Source: Jiangella anatolica
Lineage (GTDB): Bacteria; Actinomycetota; Actinomycetes; Jiangellales; Jiangellaceae
DNA: 64,000 nucleotides
Direction: 5' to 3'
NCBI RefSeq assembly: GCF_003236295.1
Contig: NZ_POTW01000015.1
Coordinates: 1-64,000 of the forward strand
The notes beneath the pieces were generated by a model. It was not told the DNA's origin, made no database searches, and saw only the letters and a program-made list of their open reading frames with translations. A program made the position numbers and the translations under genes. Positions 56,219 to 64,000 of the stretch are shown piece after piece; position 1 is the first letter of the stretch, and each line of letters starts with the position of its first letter.

Positions 56219-57574
56219 TCAGCCCCAGACGAGGGCGTTGGCCGGGTCCTGCAGCAGCGCCGCGAGGTCGGCGAGGAACCGCGACCCCTGCTCGCCGTCG
56301 ACCAGGCGGTGGTCGAACGACAGCGCCAGCGTGGTGACCCAGCGCGGCTTGACCTCGTCCTTGTGCACCCACGGCTGCTTGCGCACCGCGCCGAACGCGA
56401 CGATCGCCGCCTCGCCGGGCGGGAGGATCGGCGTGCCGGTGTCGACGCCGAAAACGCCGACGTTGGTGATGGAGATGGTGCCGCCGAGCATGTCCTCGGG
56501 CGGCGTCTTGCCCTCGCGGGCCGTGGCGGCCAGCTGGTTGATCGCCACGGCGAGCTCGCGCAGCGACAGCTGGTCGGCGTCCTTGACGTTCGGCACGACC
56601 AGCCCGCGCGGGGTGGCCGCGGCGATACCGAGGTTCACGTAGCGCTGCAGGACGATCTCGCCGGCCGCCTCGTCCCAGCGGGCGTTGACATCGGGCGTGC
56701 GGCGGGCCGCGATGCAGACCGCCTTGGCCAGCACCGCCAGCGGCGACAGCTTCACGTCGCGGAACTCGCGGGCGTCGCGCAGCCGCTCGACCAGCTTCAT
56801 CGTGCGGGTCACGTCGACGGTGACGAACTCGGTGACGTGCGGCGCGGTGAACGCCGAGGCGGTGACGGCCTTCGCGGTCGCCTTGCGCACGGACCGGATC
56901 GCGACGCGCTCCTGCCGCGGCAGCCCGCCCCAGCCGGCGCCGGACGGTGCGACGACGGGAGCCGCGGCCGGCGCGGGCGTCGCCGCCGCGGCCTGGACGT
57001 CGTCGCGGGAGATGGTGCCGTTCGGGCCGGTGGCGGTGACCGTGGCGAGGTCGACGCCGAGGTCCTTGGCGAGCTTGCGCACCGGCGGCTTGGCCAGCAC
57101 CGACACGCGAGCGACGGGCTCCGGCTCGACGGGCTCGGCCACCGGCTGCGGCTCGACCGGAGCCGCAGCGGGAGCAGCCGCGGGCGCCGCCGCCTTGCGG
57201 GCCCGCCGCTTCGCCGCCGTCGTCCGTGGTCCATACCCGACGAGGACGGCCTGCCGCTCCTCCGCGGGCTCCGGCGCGGGCGGCACCGGCACCATGTCCT
57301 CCGCCGGCCCCCCGACCTCTGTCGCGGGGTCGGCGCCGGTCCGGACGGCGATGATCGGGGTGCCGACGTCGACCGTCTGGCCCTCGTCGACCAGCAGCGT
57401 CTCGACCACGCCGGCGAACGGGCAGGGCAGCTCGACCAGCGACTTGGCCGTCTCGATCTCGACGATGACGTCGTTGACCTTCACCGCGTCGCCTGGCTTG
57501 ACCTTCCAGGACACGATCTCCGCCTCGGTCAGCCCTTCGCCGACGTCGGGGAGGTTGAACTGCGACACGCTCAT
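56219..57574 (-). CDS. bkdC: 2-oxoacid dehydrogenase E2 (branched-chain type)
   Basis: A 451-residue dihydrolipoamide acyltransferase. One lipoyl domain (residues 5-80) has the modified Lys in EIETAKSLVELP. An Ala/Pro-rich linker follows, then the E1/E3-binding domain (PPVRKLAKDLGVDLATVTAT), a second linker, and the catalytic core from about residue 220 ending with LSFDHRLVDGEQ, which has the catalytic His/Asp. A single lipoyl domain and the adjacent E1 genes suggest the branched-chain complex. GGAGGG lies 6 bp before ATG 57574; 11 bp from the E1 beta stop. No E3 gene is in the window. Confidence 0.93.
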   Translation of the reverse strand: MSVSQFNLPDVGEGLTEAEIVSWKVKPGDAVKVNDVIVEIETAKSLVELPCPFAGVVETLLVDEGQTVDVGTPIIAVRTGADPATEVGGPAEDMVPVPPAPEPAEERQAVLVGYGPRTTAAKRRARKAAAPAAAPAAAPVEPQPVAEPVEPEPVARVSVLAKPPVRKLAKDLGVDLATVTATGPNGTISRDDVQAAAATPAPAAAPVVAPSGAGWGGLPRQERVAIRSVRKATAKAVTASAFTAPHVTEFVTVDVTRTMKLVERLRDAREFRDVKLSPLAVLAKAVCIAARRTPDVNARWDEAAGEIVLQRYVNLGIAAATPRGLVVPNVKDADQLSLRELAVAINQLAATAREGKTPPEDMLGGTISITNVGVFGVDTGTPILPPGEAAIVAFGAVRKQPWVHKDEVKPRWVTTLALSFDHRLVDGEQGSRFLADLAALLQDPANALVWG

Positions 57575-57585
57575 GCAGACCCTCC

Positions 57586-58563
57586 TCAGTAGGCGAACGT
57601 GCGGTCGACGGCGTCGAGCACGCGGTCCAGGTCGGGCAGGAACTCCTCCTCGACCCGGGCCGGCGGATACGGCGTGTCATAGCCGGTGACCCGCTGGACC
57701 GGCGCCTCCAGCGAGTAGAAGCACTCCTCGGTGACCCGGGCGGCCACCTCGGCGCCGATGCCGAGCGAGCGCTGCGCCTCGTGCACCACGACCAGCCGGC
57801 CGGTGCGCCGGACCGAGTCGTACACCGCGCGCAGGTCCAGCGGCGAGAGCGAGCGCAGGTCGATGACCTCCAGCGACCGGCCGTCGTCGGCGGCGGCCGC
57901 GGCGGCGTCGAGGCAGGTCTTCACCGACGGGCCGTACGCCACCACCGTGGCGTCGGCGCCGGGCAGCGCGACCCGTGCCGACTCCAGCGGCAGCTCCGGC
58001 TCGCCGTCCACGTCGACCTCGCCCTTCGTGTAGTAGCGGCCCTTGGGCTCGAAGAACACCACCGGGTCGTCCAGCTCGATGGCCTGCTGGATCATCCAGT
58101 ACGCGTCCAGGGGGTTGGAGCAGGTGACGACCTTGAGGCCGGGGGTGTGCGCGAAGTACGCCTCGGGGCTCTCGCTGTGGTGCTCGACGGCGCCGATCCG
58201 GCCGCCGTACGGGATGCGGATGACGATCGGCAGCCGCAGCCGGCCGCCGGAGCGGAAGTGCATCTTCGCGACCTGGCTGACGATCTGGTCGTAGCCGGGG
58301 AACACGAACCCGTCGAACTGGATCTCGCAGACCGGCCGGTAGCCGCGCAGCGCCAGGCCGACGGCGGTGCCGATGATGCCCGACTCGGCCAGCGGGGTGT
58401 CGATGACGCGGTCCTCGCCGAAGTCCTTCTGCAGACCGTCGGTGACCCGGAAGACGCCGCCGAGCTTGCCGACGTCCTCGCCCATGATCAGGACCTTGTC
58501 GTCACGCTCCAGCGACCGGCGCAGCCCGATGTTGATCGCCTTGATGATGTTCAGCGAGGTCAT
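57586..58563 (-). CDS. bkdB: 2-oxoacid dehydrogenase E1 beta (branched-chain type)
   Basis: A 325-residue transketolase-like subunit that completes the thiamine diphosphate site: NIIKAINIGLRRSLERDDKV, VLIMGEDVGKLGGVFRVTDG, ESGIIGTAVGLALRGYRPVC, QIVSQVAKMHFRSGGRLRLP, and a C-terminal domain with VHEAQRSLGIGAEVAARVTE. Forms a heterotetramer with the alpha subunit. ATG 58563 overlaps the alpha stop as ATGA. Confidence 0.95.
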   Translation of the reverse strand: MTSLNIIKAINIGLRRSLERDDKVLIMGEDVGKLGGVFRVTDGLQKDFGEDRVIDTPLAESGIIGTAVGLALRGYRPVCEIQFDGFVFPGYDQIVSQVAKMHFRSGGRLRLPIVIRIPYGGRIGAVEHHSESPEAYFAHTPGLKVVTCSNPLDAYWMIQQAIELDDPVVFFEPKGRYYTKGEVDVDGEPELPLESARVALPGADATVVAYGPSVKTCLDAAAAAADDGRSLEVIDLRSLSPLDLRAVYDSVRRTGRLVVVHEAQRSLGIGAEVAARVTEECFYSLEAPVQRVTGYDTPYPPARVEEEFLPDLDRVLDAVDRTFAY

Positions 58564-59702
58564 CGGGCCACCTCCTCCTCGGCGAGGCTGTCCAGATAGG
58601 TCGTCATCGCCTCACGCTGGGCGAGGAGGTCCGGCGTCGGCTCGACGTAGACGTGGTCGAAGATCGACGTCGGCGTGGGGTCGGGCAGCGCCCGGCAGGC
58701 CGCCCGCAGGTGCACGGCCAGCTCCTCGGCCTCCTCCTCGACGGCGTCGAAGAAGTCCTGGTCGGCGAGGTCGCCGCGGACCATGTACGCCTTGACCCGC
58801 TCGATCGGGTCCTTCAGCTTCCAGTGCTCCAGCTCGGCGTTGAGGCGGTACCGGGTCGGGTCGTCGGTGGTGGTGTGCGCGCCCATGCGGTAGGTGAACG
58901 CCTCGACCAGCGTCGGGCCCTCGCCGTCGCGGGCCCGCTGCAGCGCCTCGCGGGTGACGGCCAGGCAGGCGAGCACGTCGTTGCCGTCGACGCGGACGCC
59001 GGGGAAGCCGAACCCGGCGGCGCGGCGGTACAGCGGCACCCGGGTCTGCCGCTCCAGCGGCTCGGAGATGGCCCACTGGTTGTTCTGGCAGAAGAACACC
59101 ACCGGCGCGTTGACGACGCTGGCCCAGATGAACGCCTCGTTGACGTCGCCCTGGCTGGTGGCGCCGTCGCCGAAGTAGGCGATGACGGCGGCGTCGCGGT
59201 CCGGGTCGCCGGTGCCGATGGCGCCGTCGCGCTGGACGCCCATGGCGTAGCCGGTGGCGTGCAGCGTCTGCGCGCCGATGACGATCGTGTACAGGTGGAA
59301 GTTCGTCTCGACCGGGTCCCAGCTGCCCTGGTCGACGCCGCGGAACAGCGCCAGCAGCCGGACCGGGTCGACGCCGCGGCACAGCGCGACCGCGTGCTCG
59401 CGGTAGGTCGGGAAGATGTGGTCCTGGGCGCGCAGCGCGCGGGCGGAGCCGACCTGGGCGGCCTCCTGGCCCAGCAGGCTGGCCCACAGGCCCAGCTCGC
59501 CCTGCCGCTGCAGCGCGACGGCCTCGCCGTCGACGCGGCGGCCGAGCACCAGGTCGCGGTACAGGGACCGGACGTCGTCGCCGGTGATGTCGGCGATCAG
59601 AGCGTCGTAATGATCGTGCGGAACCCGCTGACCCTCGGGGGTGAGCAGCTGGACGAGCTCGGGTTCGGGCTGACTCGCCCCGGCCGCCGTCTCGACAGTC
59701 AT
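58560..59702 (-). CDS. bkdA: 2-oxoacid dehydrogenase E1 alpha (branched-chain type)
   Basis: A 380-residue thiamine-dependent decarboxylase subunit. The TPP motif runs from GDGATSQGDVNEAF to FCQNNQWAIS. RYRLNAELEHWKLKDPIERV is the phosphorylation-loop region of branched-chain enzymes. The complex converts branched 2-oxo acids to acyl-CoAs and CO2. First gene of bkdABC. A perfect palindrome at 59817-59832 lies about 115 bp before ATG 59702 and may bind its regulator. No bkdR gene is present. Confidence 0.95.
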   Translation of the reverse strand: MTVETAAGASQPEPELVQLLTPEGQRVPHDHYDALIADITGDDVRSLYRDLVLGRRVDGEAVALQRQGELGLWASLLGQEAAQVGSARALRAQDHIFPTYREHAVALCRGVDPVRLLALFRGVDQGSWDPVETNFHLYTIVIGAQTLHATGYAMGVQRDGAIGTGDPDRDAAVIAYFGDGATSQGDVNEAFIWASVVNAPVVFFCQNNQWAISEPLERQTRVPLYRRAAGFGFPGVRVDGNDVLACLAVTREALQRARDGEGPTLVEAFTYRMGAHTTTDDPTRYRLNAELEHWKLKDPIERVKAYMVRGDLADQDFFDAVEEEAEELAVHLRAACRALPDPTPTSIFDHVYVEPTPDLLAQREAMTTYLDSLAEEEVAR

Positions 59703-59816
59703 GTGTCTCCTTCACGTCGTGGGCTCCGCAGGATTGCCGCGGGAGCCTGCTCCTCGTGACCACCGTCGGCGTGGGGGGACTACGGGTGGGTCCCCGCCCT
59801 CGCCGCGGTGCATGAC

Positions 59817-59832
59817 CGTGACCGGAGTCACG
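59817..59832. promoter_or_regulatory. Palindrome upstream of bkdABC
   Basis: CGTGAC-CGGA-GTCACG has perfect 6-bp arms. It lies in the 296-bp non-coding stretch 59703-59998 between bkdA and the terminator of the thioester protein gene. It is the only symmetric element I see there; the rest holds no gene I can support. Confidence 0.4.
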
Positions 59833-59998
59833 ACCTCGCTACCGCCACGGTACCCAGATCCGGGGTCGGACGGGTGCACCGAGGCGGCAGGTGGGGCTCC
59901 ATCCTGCAGCACCTGATGTCAGCCTGCCCGCTGGGGTGGCCGCGGAGGCTCGTCGTTCCCGACAAACTTCGTCGCCCGGACCCGTCACTGAACGCACA

Positions 59999-60037
59999 AG
60001 TCGTCTGTCGTCCGAGTAATGCGGACGACAGACGACT
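59999..60037 (-). terminator. Terminator of the thioester surface protein gene
   Basis: AGTCGTCTGTCGTCCG (59999-60014) pairs perfectly over 16 bp with 60022-60037 around the loop AGTAATG. It lies 17 bp after the stop at 60054 on the minus strand. Confidence 0.8.
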
Positions 60038-60053
60038 CGTGGTGGTGCTGGTG

Positions 60054-61256
60054 CTACTCAGCGGCCCCGGTGAAGCGGCGGCGGAGCAGGAACGCGGCCG
60101 CGGTGACCAGGCCGAGGCCGATGGTCAGCAGCAGCGTGGGCGAGGCGCCGGTGTCGGGCAGGTCCTCGTCCGGCGTGTCGCTCGGCGTCGGCGTGGGCGT
60201 CTCGGACGGGGTCTCGCTCGGCGTCTCGGACGGGGTGTCCGACGGGGTCGGCGTCGGCGTGGGCGTCGGCGTCTCCTCCGGCGCGGCCGTCCAGTCGACC
60301 GTGCCCTCGACCGTGAGCTGGGTCTTCTCCGACTGGGCGAGGATCAGCGACTGGCTGCGCAGCTCGTCGGTGTCGCTGACGAACAGCCGGCCGACGTTCA
60401 GGTTCGCCTCGGCGTTCAGCGTCACGGTGCCGTCGCCAGCGGCCGCGTCGGCCGGGACGTCGACGCCGATCGTGTCGCCGTCGCCCACCTGGTCGCCCAG
60501 CGGGGCGCCCTCGCCGTCGACCAGCGTGACGCCCTCGGGCAGGTCCGCGCTGACGTCGGCGGTCTCGGCGTTGGTGCTGACGGTGAACGGCCCGAGGACG
60601 GTGCCGGCCTCGCCGGAGACGGACGACGGCTCCAGCAGCAGCGCCGGCGTCGGCTGCTCGCCGATGCCCACGTTGTCCTCGCCGGTGAGGTACTGGAACA
60701 GCGCCAGGACGTCCTCGTCGACGTCGTCGCCCTCCTGGGTGATGTCGTCGAGGTTCGGCTCGGCCTCGTCGCTGTAGAACCAGACGGCGAGCTGGGTCGC
60801 GGTGATGGCCTCCCGCTCGTCGAGGCCGCCGTTGAAGGCGACGTCACCGAGCTCGGCCTCGATCTCGCCGGTCGAGAGCACCGGGTACGAGTGCTGCAGC
60901 ACCCACAGGATGAACTCGGCGTTCGTCGCGAACGGGGCGTCGGCCACCGGGTACTCGTCCCACGGGACCTCGATCATCTCGGCGTCGCCGTCGATGCCGA
61001 CGGTCAGCTCGACGCAGTAGGTCTTCAGTTCGGCTTCGTCGTCGGCGATCAGCCCGATGAGCACGGTGCTGGCATTGCCGCTGGACAGGTTCACGGCATA
61101 GCCGGGAACGTTGCCTTCAGGGTGCAGGCCGGCCTTCGCCTCGGCGTCAGCTGTATCGACGTCGGCTGCGGTCGCGGACCCGGGAAGCAGAACGGCCGCG
61201 CCGAGCGCGGCCGTGACGCCGGCGCTGACGATGCGCCGGCGGAGATGGGTGGACAA
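60054..61256 (-). CDS. Sortase-anchored thioester-domain surface protein
   Basis: A 400-residue cell-wall protein. The signal peptide ends near residue 30. The thioester (TQXA) domain runs about 45-190, with Cys81 in TYCVELT and Gln155 in ITATQLAVWFY; these are the two residues that form an internal thioester in this family and can bond covalently to host or surface amines. An Ig-like domain (about 205-320) and a Thr/Pro/Ser-rich wall-spanning stretch follow, then LPDTG, a membrane helix and an Arg-rich tail for sortase anchoring. It starts at TTG 61256 with AAAGGAG 5 bp before it. A monocistronic gene with a strong terminator. No sortase gene is nearby. Confidence 0.92.
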   Translation of the reverse strand: MSTHLRRRIVSAGVTAALGAAVLLPGSATAADVDTADAEAKAGLHPEGNVPGYAVNLSSGNASTVLIGLIADDEAELKTYCVELTVGIDGDAEMIEVPWDEYPVADAPFATNAEFILWVLQHSYPVLSTGEIEAELGDVAFNGGLDEREAITATQLAVWFYSDEAEPNLDDITQEGDDVDEDVLALFQYLTGEDNVGIGEQPTPALLLEPSSVSGEAGTVLGPFTVSTNAETADVSADLPEGVTLVDGEGAPLGDQVGDGDTIGVDVPADAAAGDGTVTLNAEANLNVGRLFVSDTDELRSQSLILAQSEKTQLTVEGTVDWTAAPEETPTPTPTPTPSDTPSETPSETPSETPTPTPSDTPDEDLPDTGASPTLLLTIGLGLVTAAAFLLRRRFTGAAE

Positions 61257-61412
61257 GAGATCTCCTTTGCGGATATGTACACTCCCCCGAAAACCGCCGC
61301 AGGCTATCGGATATCAGCGCGAATCGAAAGAGACCCGCCTCAACAGGGACAACTCCGGCGGCCCACAACTGGCCCTGTCGGCGCCGCGCGGAGTCGCATA
61401 GGGTCTTGATCC

Positions 61413-62210
61413 GTGCCTGACTTCGACGAAGCGTCGGCCACGCGCCAGGTGTCGCCCGGGCGGCACGACGTCGACATCGACGGGACCTGGTCGATCGGCG
61501 GTGTGCCCAACGGCGGCTACCTGCTGGCGCTGGTGCTGCGCGCCGTCCTCGCCGAGTCCACCCATCCGCATCCGGTGAGCACCAACGCGCACTTCGTCGC
61601 CCCGCCGACCGGCGGGCCGGCCCGGGTGCACGTCGACGTCGTGCGGACCGGCCGGACCATCGAGACGCTTCGGGCCACCCTGATCCAGGACGACGAGCCG
61701 CGGGTCGAGGCCACGGTCACCACCAGCACGCTGTCGCGCACGTCGCCGGTCGAGTGGGTCGGCCCGCCGCCGGAACCCGTGGCGCCGGTCGACGAGTGCA
61801 TCCCGGCGGTCGTCGACCTGCCCGACGGCACGCACGTCGGCCTGCTCGAACACGTCGACCTGCGGCTTGACCCGCAGACGCTGGGCTGGTTCTCCGGCCG
61901 CCCGGCCGGGCAGTTGTCCATGCGCGGGCACGTCCGGCTGGCCGACGGCAGCCAGCCCGACCCAGTGGTGCTGGCCCTGGCGGTCGACTCGCTGCCGCCG
62001 ACGGTGTTCGGCCTGGGCCGCCTGGGCTGGGCGCCCACCGTCCAGCTGTCGCTGCTCACCCGCAGCCTGCCGGCGCCGGGCTGGCTGACGGTGCACCTGC
62101 GCGGCCGGCTGGTCCGCGACGGCTGGTTCGACGAGGAGGCCGAGGTCTACGACGCCGACGGCGCCCTCGTCGCGCAGTCGCGCCAGCTCGCCCGGATCCG
62201 GGTGACCTGA
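61413..62210 (+). CDS. Acyl-CoA thioesterase-like protein (double hotdog)
   Basis: A 265-residue protein of the thioesterase-like (TesB-related, acyl-CoA thioesterase) superfamily: GTWSIGGVPNGGYLLALVLR at the start, HPHPVSTNAHFVAPP, a second half with GWFSGRPAGQLSMRGHVRLA, and the closing DEEAEVYDADGALVAQSRQL. It probably hydrolyses acyl-CoAs; the substrate is unknown. The GTG at 61413 has TAGGGT ending 8 bp before it and no ribosome site, so the message is probably leaderless. It is convergent with mntH, with 3 bp between stops. Confidence 0.86.
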   Translation: MPDFDEASATRQVSPGRHDVDIDGTWSIGGVPNGGYLLALVLRAVLAESTHPHPVSTNAHFVAPPTGGPARVHVDVVRTGRTIETLRATLIQDDEPRVEATVTTSTLSRTSPVEWVGPPPEPVAPVDECIPAVVDLPDGTHVGLLEHVDLRLDPQTLGWFSGRPAGQLSMRGHVRLADGSQPDPVVLALAVDSLPPTVFGLGRLGWAPTVQLSLLTRSLPAPGWLTVHLRGRLVRDGWFDEEAEVYDADGALVAQSRQLARIRVT

Positions 62211-62213
62211 GCC

Positions 62214-63476
62214 CTAGCCGAGGATCGTCAGGGTCAGCAGCGCGACGTTCAGGCTGACCACGACGACGGCGACCCCGGCCGCGAGGACGGTCGTCAGCCG
62301 CGAGTTGGCCCAGCGACCCATCACCGACGACTTCGCCGTGACGGCGACCAGCGGGATGATCGCGAACGGGATGCCGAAGGACAGCACCACCTGCGAGAGC
62401 ACCAGCAGCCACGTCGGCTCCGCGCCCGTCGTCAGGATCAGCACCGCCGGCACCAGCGTGACCAGCCGCCGGAGCAGCAGCGGGATCCGGCGCAGCAGCA
62501 GCCCTTCCATGATCACCGCGCCGGCGTAGCAGCCCACCGACGTCGAGGCCAGGCCGGAGACCAGCAGCCCGACGGCGAACAGCGCGCCGATCGCCATGCC
62601 CAGCCCGGACTCGACCGCCGCGTGGGCGCCGGCGATCGTGTCGGTGCCGTCGACGCCACGCAGCGACGCGGCCGCGACCAGCAGCAGCGCGATGTTCACG
62701 CTGCCGGCCACCACCATGGCGAGGCCGACGTCCAGGCGGGTGGCCGACAGCAGCCGGCCGACCAGCCCCGGCTCCGGGCTGACGCCGAACCGGTCGCGGG
62801 CCAGCGCCGAGTGCAGGTAGACGACGTGCGGCATGACGGTCGCGCCGAACATGCCGGCCGCCAGCAGCACCGTCTCGGTGCCGTCGAACCGCGGCGCCAG
62901 CCCGCCGACGATGCCCGACGGCGACGGCGGCTGGACGAACAGCCCGGCCACGAACCCGGCCGCGATGACCAGCAGCGCCGTCGTCACGACCCGCTCGAAG
63001 GCGCGCTGGCCACGGCCGTTCTGCACCGTCAGCAGCGCCATCGACGCGATGCCGGTGATCACGCCGCCGAGCCACAGCGGCAGCCCGAACAGCAGGTTCA
63101 GCGCGATCGCGCCGCCGACCACCTCGGCGATGTCGGTGGCCATCGCGACCACCTCGGCCTGCAGCCAGTAGGCCAGCCGGCCCCCGCGCGACAGCCGGTC
63201 GCGCAGCACCTCAGGCAGCGACGACCCGGTGACGACACCGAGCTTCGCGGACAGGTACTGCACCAGCCCGGCCATCGCCGTCGCCGTGACCAGCACCCAC
63301 ACGAGCAGGTAGCCGTAGCTGGAGCCGGCCGAGATGTTCGTGGCGACGTTGCCCGGGTCGACGTAGGCGATGGCCGCCACGAACGCGGGACCGAGCAGGC
63401 CCAGCCCCGCGCCGGGCAGCCGGGTCGGCGTCCCGTCCAGTCGATCCGGGCGGCGCCGCCGCACCCGTACGTACAT
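62214..63476 (-). CDS. mntH: Nramp-type manganese/divalent metal transporter
   Basis: A 420-residue membrane protein with eleven likely helices. The metal-binding motif in helix 1 is AYVDPGNVATN (DPGN) and in helix 6 is FGATVMPHVVYLHSAL (MPH). These residues bind Mn(II) or Fe(II) during proton-coupled uptake. ATG 63476 follows the ribonucleotide reductase beta stop by 9 bp, and the ribosome site overlaps that stop region, so the two are one operon. Supply of Mn to the reductase cofactor is a reasonable inference. Confidence 0.95.
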   Translation of the reverse strand: MYVRVRRRRPDRLDGTPTRLPGAGLGLLGPAFVAAIAYVDPGNVATNISAGSSYGYLLVWVLVTATAMAGLVQYLSAKLGVVTGSSLPEVLRDRLSRGGRLAYWLQAEVVAMATDIAEVVGGAIALNLLFGLPLWLGGVITGIASMALLTVQNGRGQRAFERVVTTALLVIAAGFVAGLFVQPPSPSGIVGGLAPRFDGTETVLLAAGMFGATVMPHVVYLHSALARDRFGVSPEPGLVGRLLSATRLDVGLAMVVAGSVNIALLLVAAASLRGVDGTDTIAGAHAAVESGLGMAIGALFAVGLLVSGLASTSVGCYAGAVIMEGLLLRRIPLLLRRLVTLVPAVLILTTGAEPTWLLVLSQVVLSFGIPFAIIPLVAVTAKSSVMGRWANSRLTTVLAAGVAVVVVSLNVALLTLTILG

Positions 63477-63485
63477 GAGGCTTTC

Positions 63486-64000
63486 CTATCCTCCGCCGGC
63501 TCGGGCGTCGACCTCGTAGCTGGTGTTGATGGACTCGAAGAAGTTCACCAGTTGCAGCGTGTCATTGGCAGTCGCCATCCACTTCGCGGGATTGGCGACC
63601 TTGTAGTGCGGCTCGAACCCCAGCTCCTCCAGCCGCCGGTCGGCCAGGTACTTGACGTACTGGTTGATGTAGTCGGCGTTCATCCCCAGGATGCCGGTCG
63701 GCAGCAGGTCGCGGTTGTACTGCTCCTCCATCGCGACGCCGTCGATGATCATCTGCTCGATCTCGGCGGCGAACTCCGGCGTCTGCAGTTCCGGGTTCTC
63801 GTCCAGCACGGTGAGGACGAGGTTGATGCCGAACTTCAGGTGCAGGCTCTCGTCGCGCACGATCCAGTCGATCAGCGAGGCGAAGTTGCGCAGCAGGTTC
63901 CGCTGCCGGAAGCTCAGCGCGACCATGAACCCGCTGTAGAACCAGATGCCCTCCAGCACGATGTTGTAGGCGACGAGGTTCCGGATGAAGTCCTGCTTGC
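63486..64000 (-). CDS. Ribonucleotide reductase beta subunit, C-terminal part
   Basis: About 171 residues of the R2 subunit are visible; the 5' end lies beyond the window. The visible part includes FIRNLVAYNIVLEGIWFYSG, VRDESLHLKFGINLVLTVL with the second EXXH metal ligand set, YNRDLLPTGILGMNADYI and YLADRRLEELGFEPHYK. It ends in the flexible tail NFFESINTSYEVDARAGGG, which contacts the alpha subunit. From memory it is closest to the Chlamydia trachomatis class Ic R2, but the residue that tells class Ic from Ia (radical Tyr or Phe) is outside the window. Co-transcribed with mntH. Confidence 0.92.
   Translation of the reverse strand, partial: KQDFIRNLVAYNIVLEGIWFYSGFMVALSFRQRNLLRNFASLIDWIVRDESLHLKFGINLVLTVLDENPELQTPEFAAEIEQMIIDGVAMEEQYNRDLLPTGILGMNADYINQYVKYLADRRLEELGFEPHYKVANPAKWMATANDTLQLVNFFESINTSYEVDARAGGG

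Overview
The window reads as chromosomal DNA of a very GC-rich actinobacterium. Signs are the strong G/C third-position bias, many GTG and TTG starts, many apparently leaderless starts (a TANNNT box 5-8 bp before the start codon), an actinobacterial SAM-IV-type riboswitch, an F420/flavin-type PPOX oxidoreductase, an ABC sugar importer with no ATPase gene beside it, a sortase-anchored thioester protein and a BkdABC-type 2-oxoacid dehydrogenase. The genus cannot be fixed from the sequence. There is no CRISPR array, rRNA, tRNA or intact mobile element.

Layout. 0-13 kb: two TP-rich lipoproteins (one cut by the window edge, one an M28 peptidase), a cysteine-desulfurase-like enzyme behind a SAM-IV riboswitch, a small CxxC protein, Tex, an alcohol dehydrogenase, two tandem secreted DUF1906 proteins, a YegP-like protein, a VOC protein, an orphan FtsX-type permease and a GNAT acetyltransferase. 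13-18.7 kb: a giant beta-helix membrane protein flanked on both sides by near-identical hairpins and DnaA-box-like clusters, then a META-domain lipoprotein pair. 18.7-30.4 kb: an acyl-CoA dehydrogenase with a tandem operator, then a glyoxylate module (malate synthase, malic enzyme, IclR regulator, glycolate oxidase glcDEF, GntR regulator). 30.4-37.3 kb: DEAD-box helicase, PPOX protein, a TetR/PH-domain operon and a thioredoxin-NHL protein. 37.3-38 kb: a decayed island. 38-43.4 kb: secreted phosphodiesterase and nucleotidase plus an S9 peptidase. 43.5-46.8 kb: GAF regulator, aldehyde dehydrogenase and DUF779. 46.8-51.2 kb: a sugar ABC importer operon ending in its LacI regulator. 51.3-59.7 kb: PaaN, a fused PaaH-PaaI protein, a PaaJ-type thiolase and the bkd operon. 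60-64 kb: thioester surface protein, thioesterase, and an operon of a ribonucleotide reductase beta subunit (partial) with MntH.

How the genes work together. The clearest circuit is glycolate to glyoxylate (GlcDEF), glyoxylate plus acetyl-CoA to malate (AceB), and malate to pyruvate (malic enzyme). Four copies of a TTCC-N7-GGAA-type operator lie at the aceB, malic enzyme/iclR and glcD promoters, which points to the IclR protein as the shared regulator. glcD and the GAF regulator are each preceded by a tiny upstream frame whose stop overlaps the start codon (ATGA), suggesting translational coupling behind leaderless transcripts. The paa-like and bkd genes form an acyl-CoA catabolic block. The ribonucleotide reductase beta subunit resembles the Chlamydia (class Ic-like) form and is 9 bp from a manganese transporter, which suggests a manganese-containing cofactor.
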